Positions 56,060-64,000 of a DNA stretch of 64,000 nt are shown one piece after another. The translations under genes and the position numbers were made by a program. Within the stretch, counting starts at the first letter, position 1. Each line of letters starts with the position of its first letter. Where the stretch lies: contig JAWKLR010000008.1 of NCBI GenBank assembly GCA_041392625.1, forward strand, positions 62,001-126,000, read 5' to 3'. The notes under the pieces were generated by a model. That model did not search any database. It was not told where the DNA came from and saw only the letters and a list, made by a program, of their open reading frames with translations. Source of the DNA: M3007 sp041392625 (GTDB lineage Bacteria; Bacteroidota; Bacteroidia; Chitinophagales; Saprospiraceae).

Positions 56060-56398
56060 TTATTGTGGTGCCCCATCGGCGATCCACGCTTCAATCTGAT
56101 TGATTTCGCAATCTTCCAGTTTGCCGCCGGTTTGAGGCATGGCAACAAATCCGTCCTGGTGTTTGATGGCTCCAACAATACGTCCTTGGGCGGCGAAGGC
56201 AACTGCATCATCGTAGCTGGCAAGGCTTCCATTTCCAGAACCGCTGTTGTGACAGCCGGATAAAGCACAGTTGCTATCCAGAATGGATTTTACAGTGTTG
56301 GTGTAGGTTACATCGCTGGTGTTGCAGTTGTCGTCTTTTTTACAAGATGCAAAAAAGCCAATTCCGCAGATCAGAGAAAAGATTAAAATAGTGCGCAT
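56060..56398 (-). CDS. Small lipoprotein with c-type-cytochrome-like CX4CH motif
   Basis: 112 residues: lipobox FFASC at about 15-19, then KKDDNC. The motif NCALSGCHNSG is a CxxxxCH form of the haem attachment site, as in cytochrome-like domains where one extra residue separates the cysteines. MPQTGGKLEDCEINQIEAWIADGAP is the usual Met-ligand and final helix region of such domains. Likely a periplasmic or surface electron carrier, or a non-haem relative. Two extra cysteines (NCN and DCE) may form a disulfide. Single gene. Confidence 0.75.
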   Translation of the reverse strand: MRTILIFSLICGIGFFASCKKDDNCNTSDVTYTNTVKSILDSNCALSGCHNSGSGNGSLASYDDAVAFAAQGRIVGAIKHQDGFVAMPQTGGKLEDCEINQIEAWIADGAPQ

Positions 56399-56619
56399 AC
56401 AGTTCTAATTTTTGGTAGACATTAAAGGTTTATCTGTTTTTACTTTACTGAGTAGACTTTTCAATCACTCACTAAGCAGAGCAAAAATAGACGGCATCTT
56501 TTAAAAAACAAGAACCGGGCTAATCTTAATTTGCCCTTATTGGCATATCTGTGTATGTACAATTAAAAGTGAGTTGCCTCAATCCTCTTTTATTGGATCC
56601 CAAACACGCTCGTATGTTA

Positions 56620-56627
56620 TATTTTTG
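56620..56627 (+). promoter_or_regulatory. -7 promoter element of the FKBP gene
   Basis: TATTTTTG fits TAnnTTTG, 39 bases before ATG 56666; a possible -33 TTG lies at 56593-56595. Confidence 0.5.
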
Positions 56628-56665
56628 CACCTTTGCACAAATCACTCCCAAACAATAGCATTACT

Positions 56666-57130
56666 ATGAATAAATATTTGTTGCTTTTCAGTCTGTTATT
56701 TGCATTCGCAGCATGTAAAAAAGAATCACTTACACCTGAGGAGCAATTGGCTTTGGACAAAAGCCTGATTGAACAGGATATTGCTGACAAACAACTGGAT
56801 GCAGAGGTGACACACACCAATGTATATTATGTATTAGAACTTGAAGGGAGCGGCGGACATCCAACCCTCAGTTCAACGGTAACGGTCAGATATAAGGGGT
56901 ACTTGTTGGATGGAACCGTGTTTGACCAGTCGCCCAACGGGCAAACGGTCAGTTTCCCATTGGAAGATCTGATTCCCGGTTGGCAGGAGGCTATTCCGCT
57001 TTTGCAAAAAGGAGGAAAGGGTACATTCTGGATTCCATCTGTCCTCGCTTATGGGACCTATGCAGTGGGGTCAATCCCTGCAAATTCCGTTTTGATTTTT
57101 GATATTGAACTGGTAGATTTTTCAGGCTAG
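56666..57130 (+). CDS. FKBP-type peptidyl-prolyl cis-trans isomerase, lipoprotein
   Basis: 154 residues from ATG 56666 (an earlier in-frame opening at 56633 is not a signal). Lipobox FAFAAC, then KKES. After a helical linker, the FKBP fold is clear: VTVRYKGYLLDGTVFDQSPNGQTVSFPLEDLIPGWQEAIPLLQKGGKGTFWIPSVLAYGTYAVGSIPANSVLIFDIELVDF. Envelope-anchored proline isomerase helping fold exported proteins. The key Tyr/Asp/Phe/Trp pocket residues are present. Confidence 0.92.
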   Translation: MNKYLLLFSLLFAFAACKKESLTPEEQLALDKSLIEQDIADKQLDAEVTHTNVYYVLELEGSGGHPTLSSTVTVRYKGYLLDGTVFDQSPNGQTVSFPLEDLIPGWQEAIPLLQKGGKGTFWIPSVLAYGTYAVGSIPANSVLIFDIELVDFSG

Positions 57131-57273
57131 GCTAAGATGCTCCCTCGGCACGCACTGATTGCCGGACTGTTTTAAGTGAAAAAGCAGCCCAGGCAGTTCA
57201 ATATTCCAAGGTGGTTTTATGGAAAATTTTAATTTACCCACAGACACTTTCTGTTTGGGATAATGGTTTTTTC

Positions 57274-57281
57274 TATATTTG
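57274..57281 (+). promoter_or_regulatory. -7 promoter element upstream of the HYC_CC_PP gene
   Basis: TATATTTG fits TAnnTTTG; TTTG at 57254-57257 could be the -33 element with short spacing. The start codon is about 140 bases downstream. Confidence 0.45.
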
Positions 57282-57423
57282 CAAGGAGCAAATTTGGGTT
57301 TTCTAAAATCTTGCCGGGTATAATTTTCGGAATTGCCCGGAGTTCAGTAGGGAGTTCAATTGCCGGCAAGCAGATTGGGACGGTTCCGAACCTGCTTTTT
57401 TTGAAGGTAAATTTCTTGTCAAC

Positions 57424-57846
57424 TTGCGCTTGATCGCCGCCATATCGTTTTCTTTATTGATGCTTTCCTCTATGATCCACTGGGAGGTAAATACCCATGT
57501 GTGTTGTGGCAAAGTCGTCGATCTTGAAATGTGGGATGAGGCAGGTTTGTGTCCGGAGGAAAAGCCTTTTGAAAACAACTGTTCCGGGCATGATTCCCTT
57601 CAAAATACACCTTGTTGTAAGAATAATTCATTTGTATTTGGTGGCCTGAGTTACCTCAAATCTTTTCCTACTGAAAAGGAGAAAACAACTCCCGTGCAGT
57701 CAACGATTGCGCTTGTTCCTCAGTTGCCACCTGCTATTCAAATTTTCTCTCAAACATTTACCACGCTATTCAGTAGATACCGACCGCCTCCACTGCTTTG
57801 TTTATTAAATAACCGGCAGGCCTGGCTACAGGTGTTTAGAAATTAG
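57424..57846 (+). CDS. HYC_CC_PP family protein (Cys-rich secreted)
   Basis: About 140 residues, read from TTG 57424, since the signal-like IAAISFSLLMLSSMI begins there; the true start is uncertain. Motif positions match the family name: THVCCG (H-x-C pattern near residue 26), NTPCCKNN (CC pair near 64), and RYRPPPLL (PP near 122). The cysteines fit metal binding. It precedes MbnP and the two di-haem genes on the same strand, so a copper-related role is plausible by context. Intergenic distance to the next gene is 207 bases. Confidence 0.75.
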   Translation: MRLIAAISFSLLMLSSMIHWEVNTHVCCGKVVDLEMWDEAGLCPEEKPFENNCSGHDSLQNTPCCKNNSFVFGGLSYLKSFPTEKEKTTPVQSTIALVPQLPPAIQIFSQTFTTLFSRYRPPPLLCLLNNRQAWLQVFRN

Positions 57847-58053
57847 TTTGAGTTTATCATCCGGAGCTTCATCTCATGGAGCCATTCCCTTATTGTATGA
57901 CATTTATTTCAGTCGACCAGAAGCATTCAGGTCTACGAGGCTGAATTGAATGTTCTGCAACTGCAACTGCATACGTTGCATGAAATATTGATAAACCAAC
58001 CGGCATCAAATTGAGGTCAACTCCCTCGTTGGCCGGACCAAACTAATTTTGAT

Positions 58054-59046
58054 ATGAAATTTCTTTCCTCAATACTTTTCTCTCTTTTATGTTTTGCGGG
58101 CTTCGCCCAAACCAATGAGGTTTCCCTCCAGTTCAACCATCTTGCAAATGGCACTCCAATGGAATTAAATGAAACGGAGTTTACCATTTGGAATAATAAA
58201 GTGGTTGTTATTCAGCGAGCCGAATTTTATCTTTCTGAAATCACACTGAATAAATCAGACGGAGGTACCGTATTGCTTGATGGAACCTATGTATTGGTAA
58301 ATGCAAACCATGGCTCCACGCCCTATGCAGCAGGAAGCTGGGATGTTTCGGAGATTTCCGGAGTAAGCCTTGGAATTGGCGTAGATGCGTCTGTAAATCA
58401 CGATGACCCTGCAACCTATCCGGCAAGCCATCCGCTGGCGCCACAAAATCCATCTATGCACTGGGGTTGGGCAGCGGGATACCGCTTTATGGCCATTGAG
58501 GGCAAGGTAGACAATAACGGTGATGGAGTGCCTGAAACCGGATTTGAGTACCACAACCTCGGCGATCAATTGTATACCGCTCTGACTATGTCGGGCTCTG
58601 TAAATGCTTCCAATGGAACACTTGAGGTAGTGGTTGATGTGGATTATGCCAAGTTGTTTGAGAATTTTGGAATGACTGGAAATCTGATCCACCACGGTAG
58701 TGACTCACAAAATGCAGGTATGATGCAAAATGCCGGCACGCAGGACTTTTTGGTAATCAATACTTCCAGTGCTGCAAAAACAGCCCTGGCTCTGGAGGGA
58801 ACTGTAAGCCTTCAGCCCAATCCGGCTTCAGCATTCTGTTTGGTTGCACTCGATTTGGAGACAACCGCTTCACTGCACCTGGATCTGATGAATGCACTGG
58901 GACAACGTGTATTTCAGGAAAACAACCTGAATGCCGGAAGCACGGTAAGCGTACCAACTGCTGCATTGGCAGAAGGGGTGTATATCTGTACGGTATATGA
59001 TGACCGTGGAGCAGCAATTCAAAAGCGCCTGGTTGTAAGCCACTAA
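58054..59046 (+). CDS. MbnP-like copper-binding protein with T9SS sorting tail
   Basis: 330 residues with signal peptide 1-19. Residues about 21-235 are the MbnP fold: LQFNHLANGTPMELNETEF, FYLSEITL, HWGWAAGYRFMAIEG (136-150), MTGNLIHHGSD. In characterised MbnP a Trp is oxidised to kynurenine by MbnH, forming a Cu(I) site; the HWGW here holds candidate Trp residues. The C-terminus (VSLQPNPASAFCLVAL ... MNALGQRVFQENNLNAG ... GVYICTVYDDRGAAIQKRLVV) is a Por-type T9SS sorting domain, so the protein should be exported to the surface. Two MbnH-like genes follow. Confidence 0.85.
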   Translation: MKFLSSILFSLLCFAGFAQTNEVSLQFNHLANGTPMELNETEFTIWNNKVVVIQRAEFYLSEITLNKSDGGTVLLDGTYVLVNANHGSTPYAAGSWDVSEISGVSLGIGVDASVNHDDPATYPASHPLAPQNPSMHWGWAAGYRFMAIEGKVDNNGDGVPETGFEYHNLGDQLYTALTMSGSVNASNGTLEVVVDVDYAKLFENFGMTGNLIHHGSDSQNAGMMQNAGTQDFLVINTSSAAKTALALEGTVSLQPNPASAFCLVALDLETTASLHLDLMNALGQRVFQENNLNAGSTVSVPTAALAEGVYICTVYDDRGAAIQKRLVVSH

Positions 59047-59056
59047 AACAGTACCA

Positions 59057-60070
59057 ATGAAAAAGTGGATGTTCGTTGGACTCCTATTTGCTTTTTTTGC
59101 TTGCCAAAAAGAACAAATGGCCGAGCCGGAACCGGAGTTGCCTTTGTTGCTGGTTCCTATGGGTTTTCCTGAGCCGGAAATTCCGATCGACAACCTGATG
59201 TCCAGGGAGCGATTTGCCTTGGGGAAACGCTTGTTCTATGACCCAATTCTGTCTTTGGATACCAGCATTTCCTGTGCAAGTTGTCATTTGGCGCATCTGA
59301 GTTTTTCAGACAGTTTGCCAACAAGTCCCGGTGTTTTCAACCGTCCTGGTGTACGCAATGCACCCAGTTTGGCAAATGTGGCCTACTTCAAGGCACTGTT
59401 GCGGGAAGGGGGTGTTCCAAACCTGGAAATGCAAATCCTGGTTCCCTTTGGTGAACACAATGAGTTTGACCTGAACGTGTTGGAGGCTATAGATCGACTG
59501 TTGAACGATTCCAGTTACATTGAGATGTCCTGGGATGCATTTCAGCGGAATCCGGATCCCTATGTGCTTACACGTTCTATCGCACAATTTGAACGCACCT
59601 TGCTGAGTGGAAACTCACCGGTGGATCAATACGTGCGACAAGGTAAAATCAATGCATTGACCAATTCAGAGTTGCGTGGTAAGGAGTTGTTTGAAAGCGA
59701 TCGGCTTTCCTGCTCAACATGCCATAGCGGCTATTTGTACACCAACGAACAGTTTGCCAATACCGGTTTGTATGAAGAATACGCAGACATTGGTCGGATG
59801 CGTCTTACAGGGCACCCATCCGATAATGCCGTATTCCGGATACCCAGCCTTCGAAATGTCGGTGTTACAGCGCCGTACATGCACGATGGTTCAATGCCGA
59901 ATTTGGAGGCAGTGATCGAACACTACAACTCTGGAGGGAAGGCGCACCCCAACAAACATCCACTTTTAAAACCACTCAATCTCACTGAAACCGAAAAATC
60001 TGATTTGCTTGCATTCTTGCATGCATTGACAGATCAGTCTTTTCTCGATGACCCGAGGTTTCGTCAATGA
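59057..60070 (+). CDS. MbnH-like di-haem cytochrome c peroxidase family lipoprotein
   Basis: 337 residues, lipobox FFACQ near residue 16. Two CxxCH haem sites: CASCH at 73-77 and CSTCH at 219-223. The MbnH/cytochrome-c-peroxidase pattern RFALGKRLFYDPILSLD ... SCASCH and later FRIPSLRNVGVTAPYMHDGSMPNLEAVIEHYNSGG is clear. It starts 10 bases after the MbnP stop, so the two are translationally close. Proposed to oxidise the adjacent MbnP Trp; a generic peroxidase is the alternative. Confidence 0.9.
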   Translation: MKKWMFVGLLFAFFACQKEQMAEPEPELPLLLVPMGFPEPEIPIDNLMSRERFALGKRLFYDPILSLDTSISCASCHLAHLSFSDSLPTSPGVFNRPGVRNAPSLANVAYFKALLREGGVPNLEMQILVPFGEHNEFDLNVLEAIDRLLNDSSYIEMSWDAFQRNPDPYVLTRSIAQFERTLLSGNSPVDQYVRQGKINALTNSELRGKELFESDRLSCSTCHSGYLYTNEQFANTGLYEEYADIGRMRLTGHPSDNAVFRIPSLRNVGVTAPYMHDGSMPNLEAVIEHYNSGGKAHPNKHPLLKPLNLTETEKSDLLAFLHALTDQSFLDDPRFRQ

Positions 60071-60157
60071 TTTGTTTAAATTTCTATGCTGCTTACCAAC
60101 CGGTTGTGAGAATGAACGGGGCTGCGGGTAGCAGCAGTTGAATTAAAATGCTAACTA

Positions 60158-61240
60158 ATGAAATGCTATACTAAATACCTGGTTGGTGTTTTACTCCTTG
60201 GTGTAGTTGCTTCATGCAAAGACATATCGGTAGAAACACCTGCCTACGATCCGACACCATATCAAATGGAAATCGGTGATTTCCCCACACCGAGTTTGCC
60301 TTCCGACAACATTCCAACCGTTGCAGGTGTGCAACTTGGGCGCCGCTTGTTTTACGAGCGAATGATGTCAAAGGACGGTTCTCAATCCTGTGCGGACTGC
60401 CACATTCAAGAGGATGGTTTTTCCGACCCCCGAACGTTTAGTATTGGGGTAGAGGGCCTGGAAGGGAAACGGCAGGCCATGGCGGTATTCAATCTGGCCT
60501 GGCACCCCAATGGTATGTTTTGGGATGGCCGTGCTGTCAGCATCCGGGATCAGGCTCTGCGACCGATTCAGGACCCGCTTGAAATGAATGAAACGCTTGA
60601 CAATGTGATCATGAAACTGGAATCCAGTCGGGAGTACCGCAACGAGTTCGTCCGCACATTTGGCGATGATGCGATTACCAGCGACCGGATTGCATTGGCC
60701 TTGGAACAGTTTATGCTGACTATGGTATCCTACAACTCCAAATACGACAAGTTCTTACGAGGGGAGGCTTCTCTGACCGATAGTGAAGAGCGTGGCCGCC
60801 AATTGTTTTTTACCGAATTTGATCCCTTTGGTTCCACAGATGGAGCAGAGTGTTTCCATTGCCATGGAGGATTTAATTTTACCAATGATGAGTATATGAA
60901 CAATGGACTTGACACCGATGCCGATATGCAGGATGAAGGCCGTGGAGCAGTAACCATGAATAGTTTTGATCGCGGGAAATTTAAAGTGCCTAGTTTGCGC
61001 AACATTGCTGTAACTGCACCCTATATGCACGATGGCCGGTTCACTACCCTGGAAGAAGTGGTTGACCATTACAACACAGGAGTGAAAAATTCCAGCACGG
61101 TGGATATCCTCATGCAATTCAATTTGCAACCAGGCGGTCTTCAACTTTCTGATCAGGATAAATCGGATTTGGTGGCTTTTCTTAAAACACTGACAGATGA
61201 AACATACCTGACAGATAACAGGTATTCAAATCCCAATTAA
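60158..61240 (+). CDS. Second MbnH-like di-haem protein, lipoprotein
   Basis: 360 residues, lipobox VVASC near residue 20. Haem sites CADCH at 78-82 and CFHCH at 232-236. Same family layout as the previous gene (LGRRLFYERMMSKDGSQSCADCH ... RGKFKVPSLRNIAVTAPYMHDGRFTTLEEVVDHYNTGV). It is 88 bases downstream on the same strand. Two MbnH-type enzymes for one MbnP suggest they act on different substrates or sites. A bidirectional terminator follows. Confidence 0.9.
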   Translation: MKCYTKYLVGVLLLGVVASCKDISVETPAYDPTPYQMEIGDFPTPSLPSDNIPTVAGVQLGRRLFYERMMSKDGSQSCADCHIQEDGFSDPRTFSIGVEGLEGKRQAMAVFNLAWHPNGMFWDGRAVSIRDQALRPIQDPLEMNETLDNVIMKLESSREYRNEFVRTFGDDAITSDRIALALEQFMLTMVSYNSKYDKFLRGEASLTDSEERGRQLFFTEFDPFGSTDGAECFHCHGGFNFTNDEYMNNGLDTDADMQDEGRGAVTMNSFDRGKFKVPSLRNIAVTAPYMHDGRFTTLEEVVDHYNTGVKNSSTVDILMQFNLQPGGLQLSDQDKSDLVAFLKTLTDETYLTDNRYSNPN

Positions 61241-61324
61241 TATTGAGTTTGGGGCTTGGGTTTGCCCGCTGCAACCCAACCATAAAAATTCAATCCTTCA
61301 ATCCACTTCATTTTAATAAAAGAG

Positions 61325-61362
61325 ACAGGCCGCTCCAACGTTTGGAACGGCCTGTTCTTTTT
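61325..61362. terminator. Bidirectional Rho-independent terminator
   Basis: ACAGGCCGCTCCAA and TTGGAACGGCCTGT arms (one mismatch) with T-runs to both sides, separating the convergent di-haem and MBL genes. Confidence 0.85.
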
Positions 61363-61403
61363 GAGTAAACCCAATGAAATCATTCAGTACTGTATTGGCA
61401 ACA

Positions 61404-62816
61404 TTACAGTTCCGTTTCTTGCTCTTTGTATTCAGATAGAGAAACTTTCGTTGTTTCTTTGATTCCATCAAAGCCACCTTCAATGTTGGTGAAGTTGTGA
61501 TAGCCACGGGCTTTAAGAATTGAAATCGCGATCAGCGAACGATATCCACCTTTACAGTGAACAAGATAATTTTTGTCCTCTTTGATTTCAGCCATATTGG
61601 CATTGATGAAATCAAGTGGGAAGTTCTCTGCACCCACTACGTGCTCTGTGTTGTATTCTGATTGACGGCGCACATCCAAAACATCTTCAACACGAGTTGG
61701 GTAAATCTGTGCGAACTCTTCCGGTGTGATGGAGTCAACTTTGTCCATTTCCATGTTAGCTCCTTTCCAGGAATTGAAGCCACCCTCGAGGTAACCAATG
61801 GTGTTGTCATATCCAACACGGGAAAGACGGGTAACTGCTTCTTCCTCACGACCTTCTTCTGTAACCAGGAGGATTGGCTGATTCAGGTCTGGAATCAACG
61901 TTCCCACCCAGGAAGCAAATTGGCCATCCAGACCAACAAAAATTGCTCCCGGAATAAACCCGTTGATGAATTCTGCTTCAGGACGTGTATCCAGGATGAG
62001 TGCTTCTTCTGATTCAGCAACGGTCTGGAATTCACGCACGTTCAGTGGTTGCGCACCGCGCTTGAGTACATCGTCAAAACTGGTATAACCCATTTTGTTC
62101 ATCACAGCATTTTTAGGGAAATACTGCGGAGGTGCTACCAGGCCTTCTGTTACTTCCTTTACGAACTCTTCCCGAGTCATATCAGCGCGAAGGGCATAGT
62201 TCAGTTCTTTCTGCAGACCGATTGTAGATTCGGTTTCTTTAGCCATTTTCTTTCCGCAAGCAGATCCGGCACCGTGGCCAGGATATACAATTACATCGTC
62301 AGCCAAAGTCATGATTTTGTTTCGAAGAGAATCAAAAAGATGGCCTGCCAAATCCTCACGAGAAAGGTCTGTCTTTACTGCAAGGTCAGGGCGACCTACA
62401 TCACCAATAAAGAGGGTGTCTCCAGTGAAAACAGCATAGTCTTTGCCATTTTCATCGCGCAACAGGAATGTAGAGCTCTCCATGGTGTGACCAGGAGTGT
62501 GCAACACTACGATCTCCGCGTTTCCTACTTTCAGTACTTCGCCGTCTTTAGCAACGTGTGCTTTGAAATTTGGTTCTGCTGTTGGGCCGAATACGATTTC
62601 AGCGCCAGTCTTCTTGGATAGGTCCAGGTGACCAGAAACGAAATCAGCATGGAAGTGTGTCTCAAGTACGTACTTGATGGTTGCGTTATCTTGTTTTGCA
62701 CGCTCAATGTAAGGAGCAGTTTCGCGAAGCGGGTCAATGATAACTGCTTCGCCATTTGATTCGATATAGTAAGCGGCTTCCGCAAGGCATCCGGTGTACA
62801 ATTGTTCTACCTTCAT
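61404..62816 (-). CDS. Metallo-beta-lactamase fold persulfide dioxygenase-like protein with two rhodanese domains
   Basis: 470 residues. Residues 1-245: MBL fold with ETHFHADFVSGHLDL, LHTPGHTMESS, FTGDTLFIGDVGRPDL and VYPGHGAGSACG, as in ETHE1/BlrP-type persulfide dioxygenases. Then two rhodanese domains. The first (about 260-355) has VTEEGREEE where the catalytic Cys loop should be, so is likely inactive. The second (about 370-460) has VHCKGGYRS with an active Cys. Likely couples persulfide oxidation with sulfur transfer. Clean start and no breaks; codon use suggests a well-expressed gene. Confidence 0.92.
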   Translation of the reverse strand: MKVEQLYTGCLAEAAYYIESNGEAVIIDPLRETAPYIERAKQDNATIKYVLETHFHADFVSGHLDLSKKTGAEIVFGPTAEPNFKAHVAKDGEVLKVGNAEIVVLHTPGHTMESSTFLLRDENGKDYAVFTGDTLFIGDVGRPDLAVKTDLSREDLAGHLFDSLRNKIMTLADDVIVYPGHGAGSACGKKMAKETESTIGLQKELNYALRADMTREEFVKEVTEGLVAPPQYFPKNAVMNKMGYTSFDDVLKRGAQPLNVREFQTVAESEEALILDTRPEAEFINGFIPGAIFVGLDGQFASWVGTLIPDLNQPILLVTEEGREEEAVTRLSRVGYDNTIGYLEGGFNSWKGANMEMDKVDSITPEEFAQIYPTRVEDVLDVRRQSEYNTEHVVGAENFPLDFINANMAEIKEDKNYLVHCKGGYRSLIAISILKARGYHNFTNIEGGFDGIKETTKVSLSEYKEQETEL

Positions 62817-63026
62817 GACAAGAAAAAATTTATTTGTTTACTTAATTGATTTTGGACGGGAGTCCTTTTAATTTTTTTTGCGACACAAAATTCAATTTTT
62901 TCTAAACGGCTGACAATGAGCGAAATCACTCCTAAAGGGGAGCTTAGTATTTGGAAAATTTGGGAAAAAAGAGTAAGTAAAGGTAAAAAGCACAAGTGCG
63001 GGTTTGAAAAGTCCAAACTTTCCGGC

Positions 63027-63815
63027 TCAGTGCAATTGTTCATTTAGTTTGGCATTCACCATTTGATGATCCTGGTCAATCATATACAGCCTGGTACGCG
63101 GCAGTCCTGCTGCCAGATTTTGGATGCTTTTGGTGCGAACTGTTTTATCCCGTTCACCTAGATAAATAGTTATTGCGGTATCCGATGATTTGAGAAACGC
63201 ACTGAGTGATTTCATGGATACCGGGAAGTTCGGAAGTACATCCCAGTACCAACACATGCGCTCTCGGCGAACGCGATTGGCCAGGTGGACCAAAATAAAA
63301 TGGCTAATAGATGCGGGGAGCAATTTTAGTCGACGGGCAAATCGCGCAAGGGTCAGTAACCAATCCGGATTAGCAAGGAGTTTGCACATAAGGTGCCGAA
63401 GCCAGGAAGGAAATAGTTGAACGAATTGGAGCCCTTTTGTGTCCAACCCATCCGGAGCAAGTAAAATCACCTCCTCTACCGGTAGGTTTTCCTGTACCAT
63501 AGTACTTAAGAGCAAGCGCGCACCCAGGCTGTGTCCTAACAGACTGAGTTCCTGTTTTTGTTCCAACTGCATGATGGATAAAACCAGAGCATTCAGATCC
63601 GCAGGGGAAAAGGATTCCCGGTTCCAGTGTGTGTTTCCGTGTTTGGGGAGGTCAATGGCGTAAACAGTAAAGCGTTCACCCAGGACCTGTTCCAGGATTT
63701 CCAGGTTGGCGGTTCGATCATTATAGCCGGGCAATGCGACTAAAAGCCGGGGGCCAGAGCCAAATTTTACTCCATGAATCTCCTCAGAGAAATAGGTGAG
63801 CGTGATAGCCGGCAT
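63027..63815 (-). CDS. Alpha/beta hydrolase
   Basis: 262 residues. Nucleophile elbow LLGHSLGARLLLS gives Gly-His-Ser-Leu-Gly, a classic serine elbow; GSGPRLLVALPGYNDRTANLEIL is the oxyanion region. The C-terminal YLGERDKTVRTKSIQNLAAGLPRTRLYMIDQDHQMVNAKL supplies the likely Asp and His. Substrate unknown. Located between the MBL and OmpR-family genes. Confidence 0.85.
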   Translation of the reverse strand: MPAITLTYFSEEIHGVKFGSGPRLLVALPGYNDRTANLEILEQVLGERFTVYAIDLPKHGNTHWNRESFSPADLNALVLSIMQLEQKQELSLLGHSLGARLLLSTMVQENLPVEEVILLAPDGLDTKGLQFVQLFPSWLRHLMCKLLANPDWLLTLARFARRLKLLPASISHFILVHLANRVRRERMCWYWDVLPNFPVSMKSLSAFLKSSDTAITIYLGERDKTVRTKSIQNLAAGLPRTRLYMIDQDHQMVNAKLNEQLH

Positions 63816-63867
63816 CCGGTAAATCTTAGCTTGCGGTTGTTGACTGAAAGGCTACAGCGCAAATGAA

Positions 63868-64000
63868 TTATTCATCCACTCTGAACTTGAATCCTACGCC
63901 GTGTATGTTTTCAACTTTGATTCGTTCGTCCTCTTTGAGGTACTTCCTTAGGCGGGAGATAAAAACATCGAGGCTTCGGCCGAGAAAGTAATCGTCTTTC
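63868..64000 (-). CDS. OmpR/PhoB-family response regulator, C-terminal part (truncated by window edge)
   Basis: The last ~43 residues, KDDYFLGRSLDVFISRLRKYLKEDERIKVENIHGVGFKFRVDE, are the end of a winged-helix Trans_reg_C domain (R-S-L-D-V-F-I-S-R-L-R-K-Y-L, then the H-G-V-G-F wing). The rest lies beyond the window. Confidence 0.9.
   Translation of the reverse strand, partial: KDDYFLGRSLDVFISRLRKYLKEDERIKVENIHGVGFKFRVDE

Overview
The window reads as a chromosomal segment of a Bacteroidota bacterium, most likely close to the Saprospiria/Chitinophagia side of the phylum. The support is: lipoproteins with acidic residues after the lipobox cysteine; type IX secretion (T9SS) sorting tails and SprB-like repeats; a CarboxypepD_reg-like TonB receptor; an HYC_CC_PP protein; DUF4331 and MbnP proteins; and promoters of the Bacteroidota TAnnTTTG class.

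Layout. 1-3.2 kb: C-terminal part of a large secreted fibre-like protein with a 34-residue repeat. 3.4-5.5 kb: an interrupted SF1 helicase. 5.5-14.8 kb: an accessory island of short secreted proteins and lipoproteins, with a decayed metallopeptidase, a tandem paralogue pair and gene remnants. 14.8-18.5 kb: ECF sigma/anti-sigma pair, a formylglycine-generating-enzyme-like protein and a lipoprotein. 18.6-24 kb: ruvC, a 3-hydroxyacyl-CoA dehydrogenase with a PaaI-type thioesterase, a T9SS cargo protein, a TolC-family protein and tRNA-Leu. 24.2-28.6 kb: dnaJ-grpE, a TlpA-like thioredoxin, a flavin reductase, a tRNA-Val-like gene and a lipoprotein; nearly all are broken by many small indels from about 25.16 kb on.

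28.7-41.6 kb is a coherent acetate module: acs, a receiver protein, a symporter-histidine kinase hybrid, two small membrane proteins, ActP, DUF4212, a porin-like protein, an ArsR-type regulator, a cNMP/CBS/DUF294 protein and a DEDDh exonuclease. Three intergenic sites in it share the 11-mer TATCTATATAT, suggesting one regulon.

41.6-56 kb: two further ECF sigma systems (one with a RskA-like anti-sigma, one with an anti-sigma/beta-barrel hybrid), TPR and split DUF4331 proteins, an SLC12-like transporter, a TonB receptor and a LytS/LytR pair. 56-61 kb: a c-type-cytochrome-like lipoprotein, an FKBP, HYC_CC_PP, then MbnP with two MbnH-like di-haem proteins, a probable copper-handling set. 61.4-64 kb: a metallo-beta-lactamase/rhodanese protein, an alpha/beta hydrolase and the end of an OmpR-family regulator.

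Many otherwise conserved genes carry one-base indels, often in homopolymers. In several cases adding or removing one base restores the family sequence or the exact length of an intact neighbour. Consensus sequence error is therefore a serious alternative to true pseudogenes. All family assignments were made by reading motifs; no searches were run.
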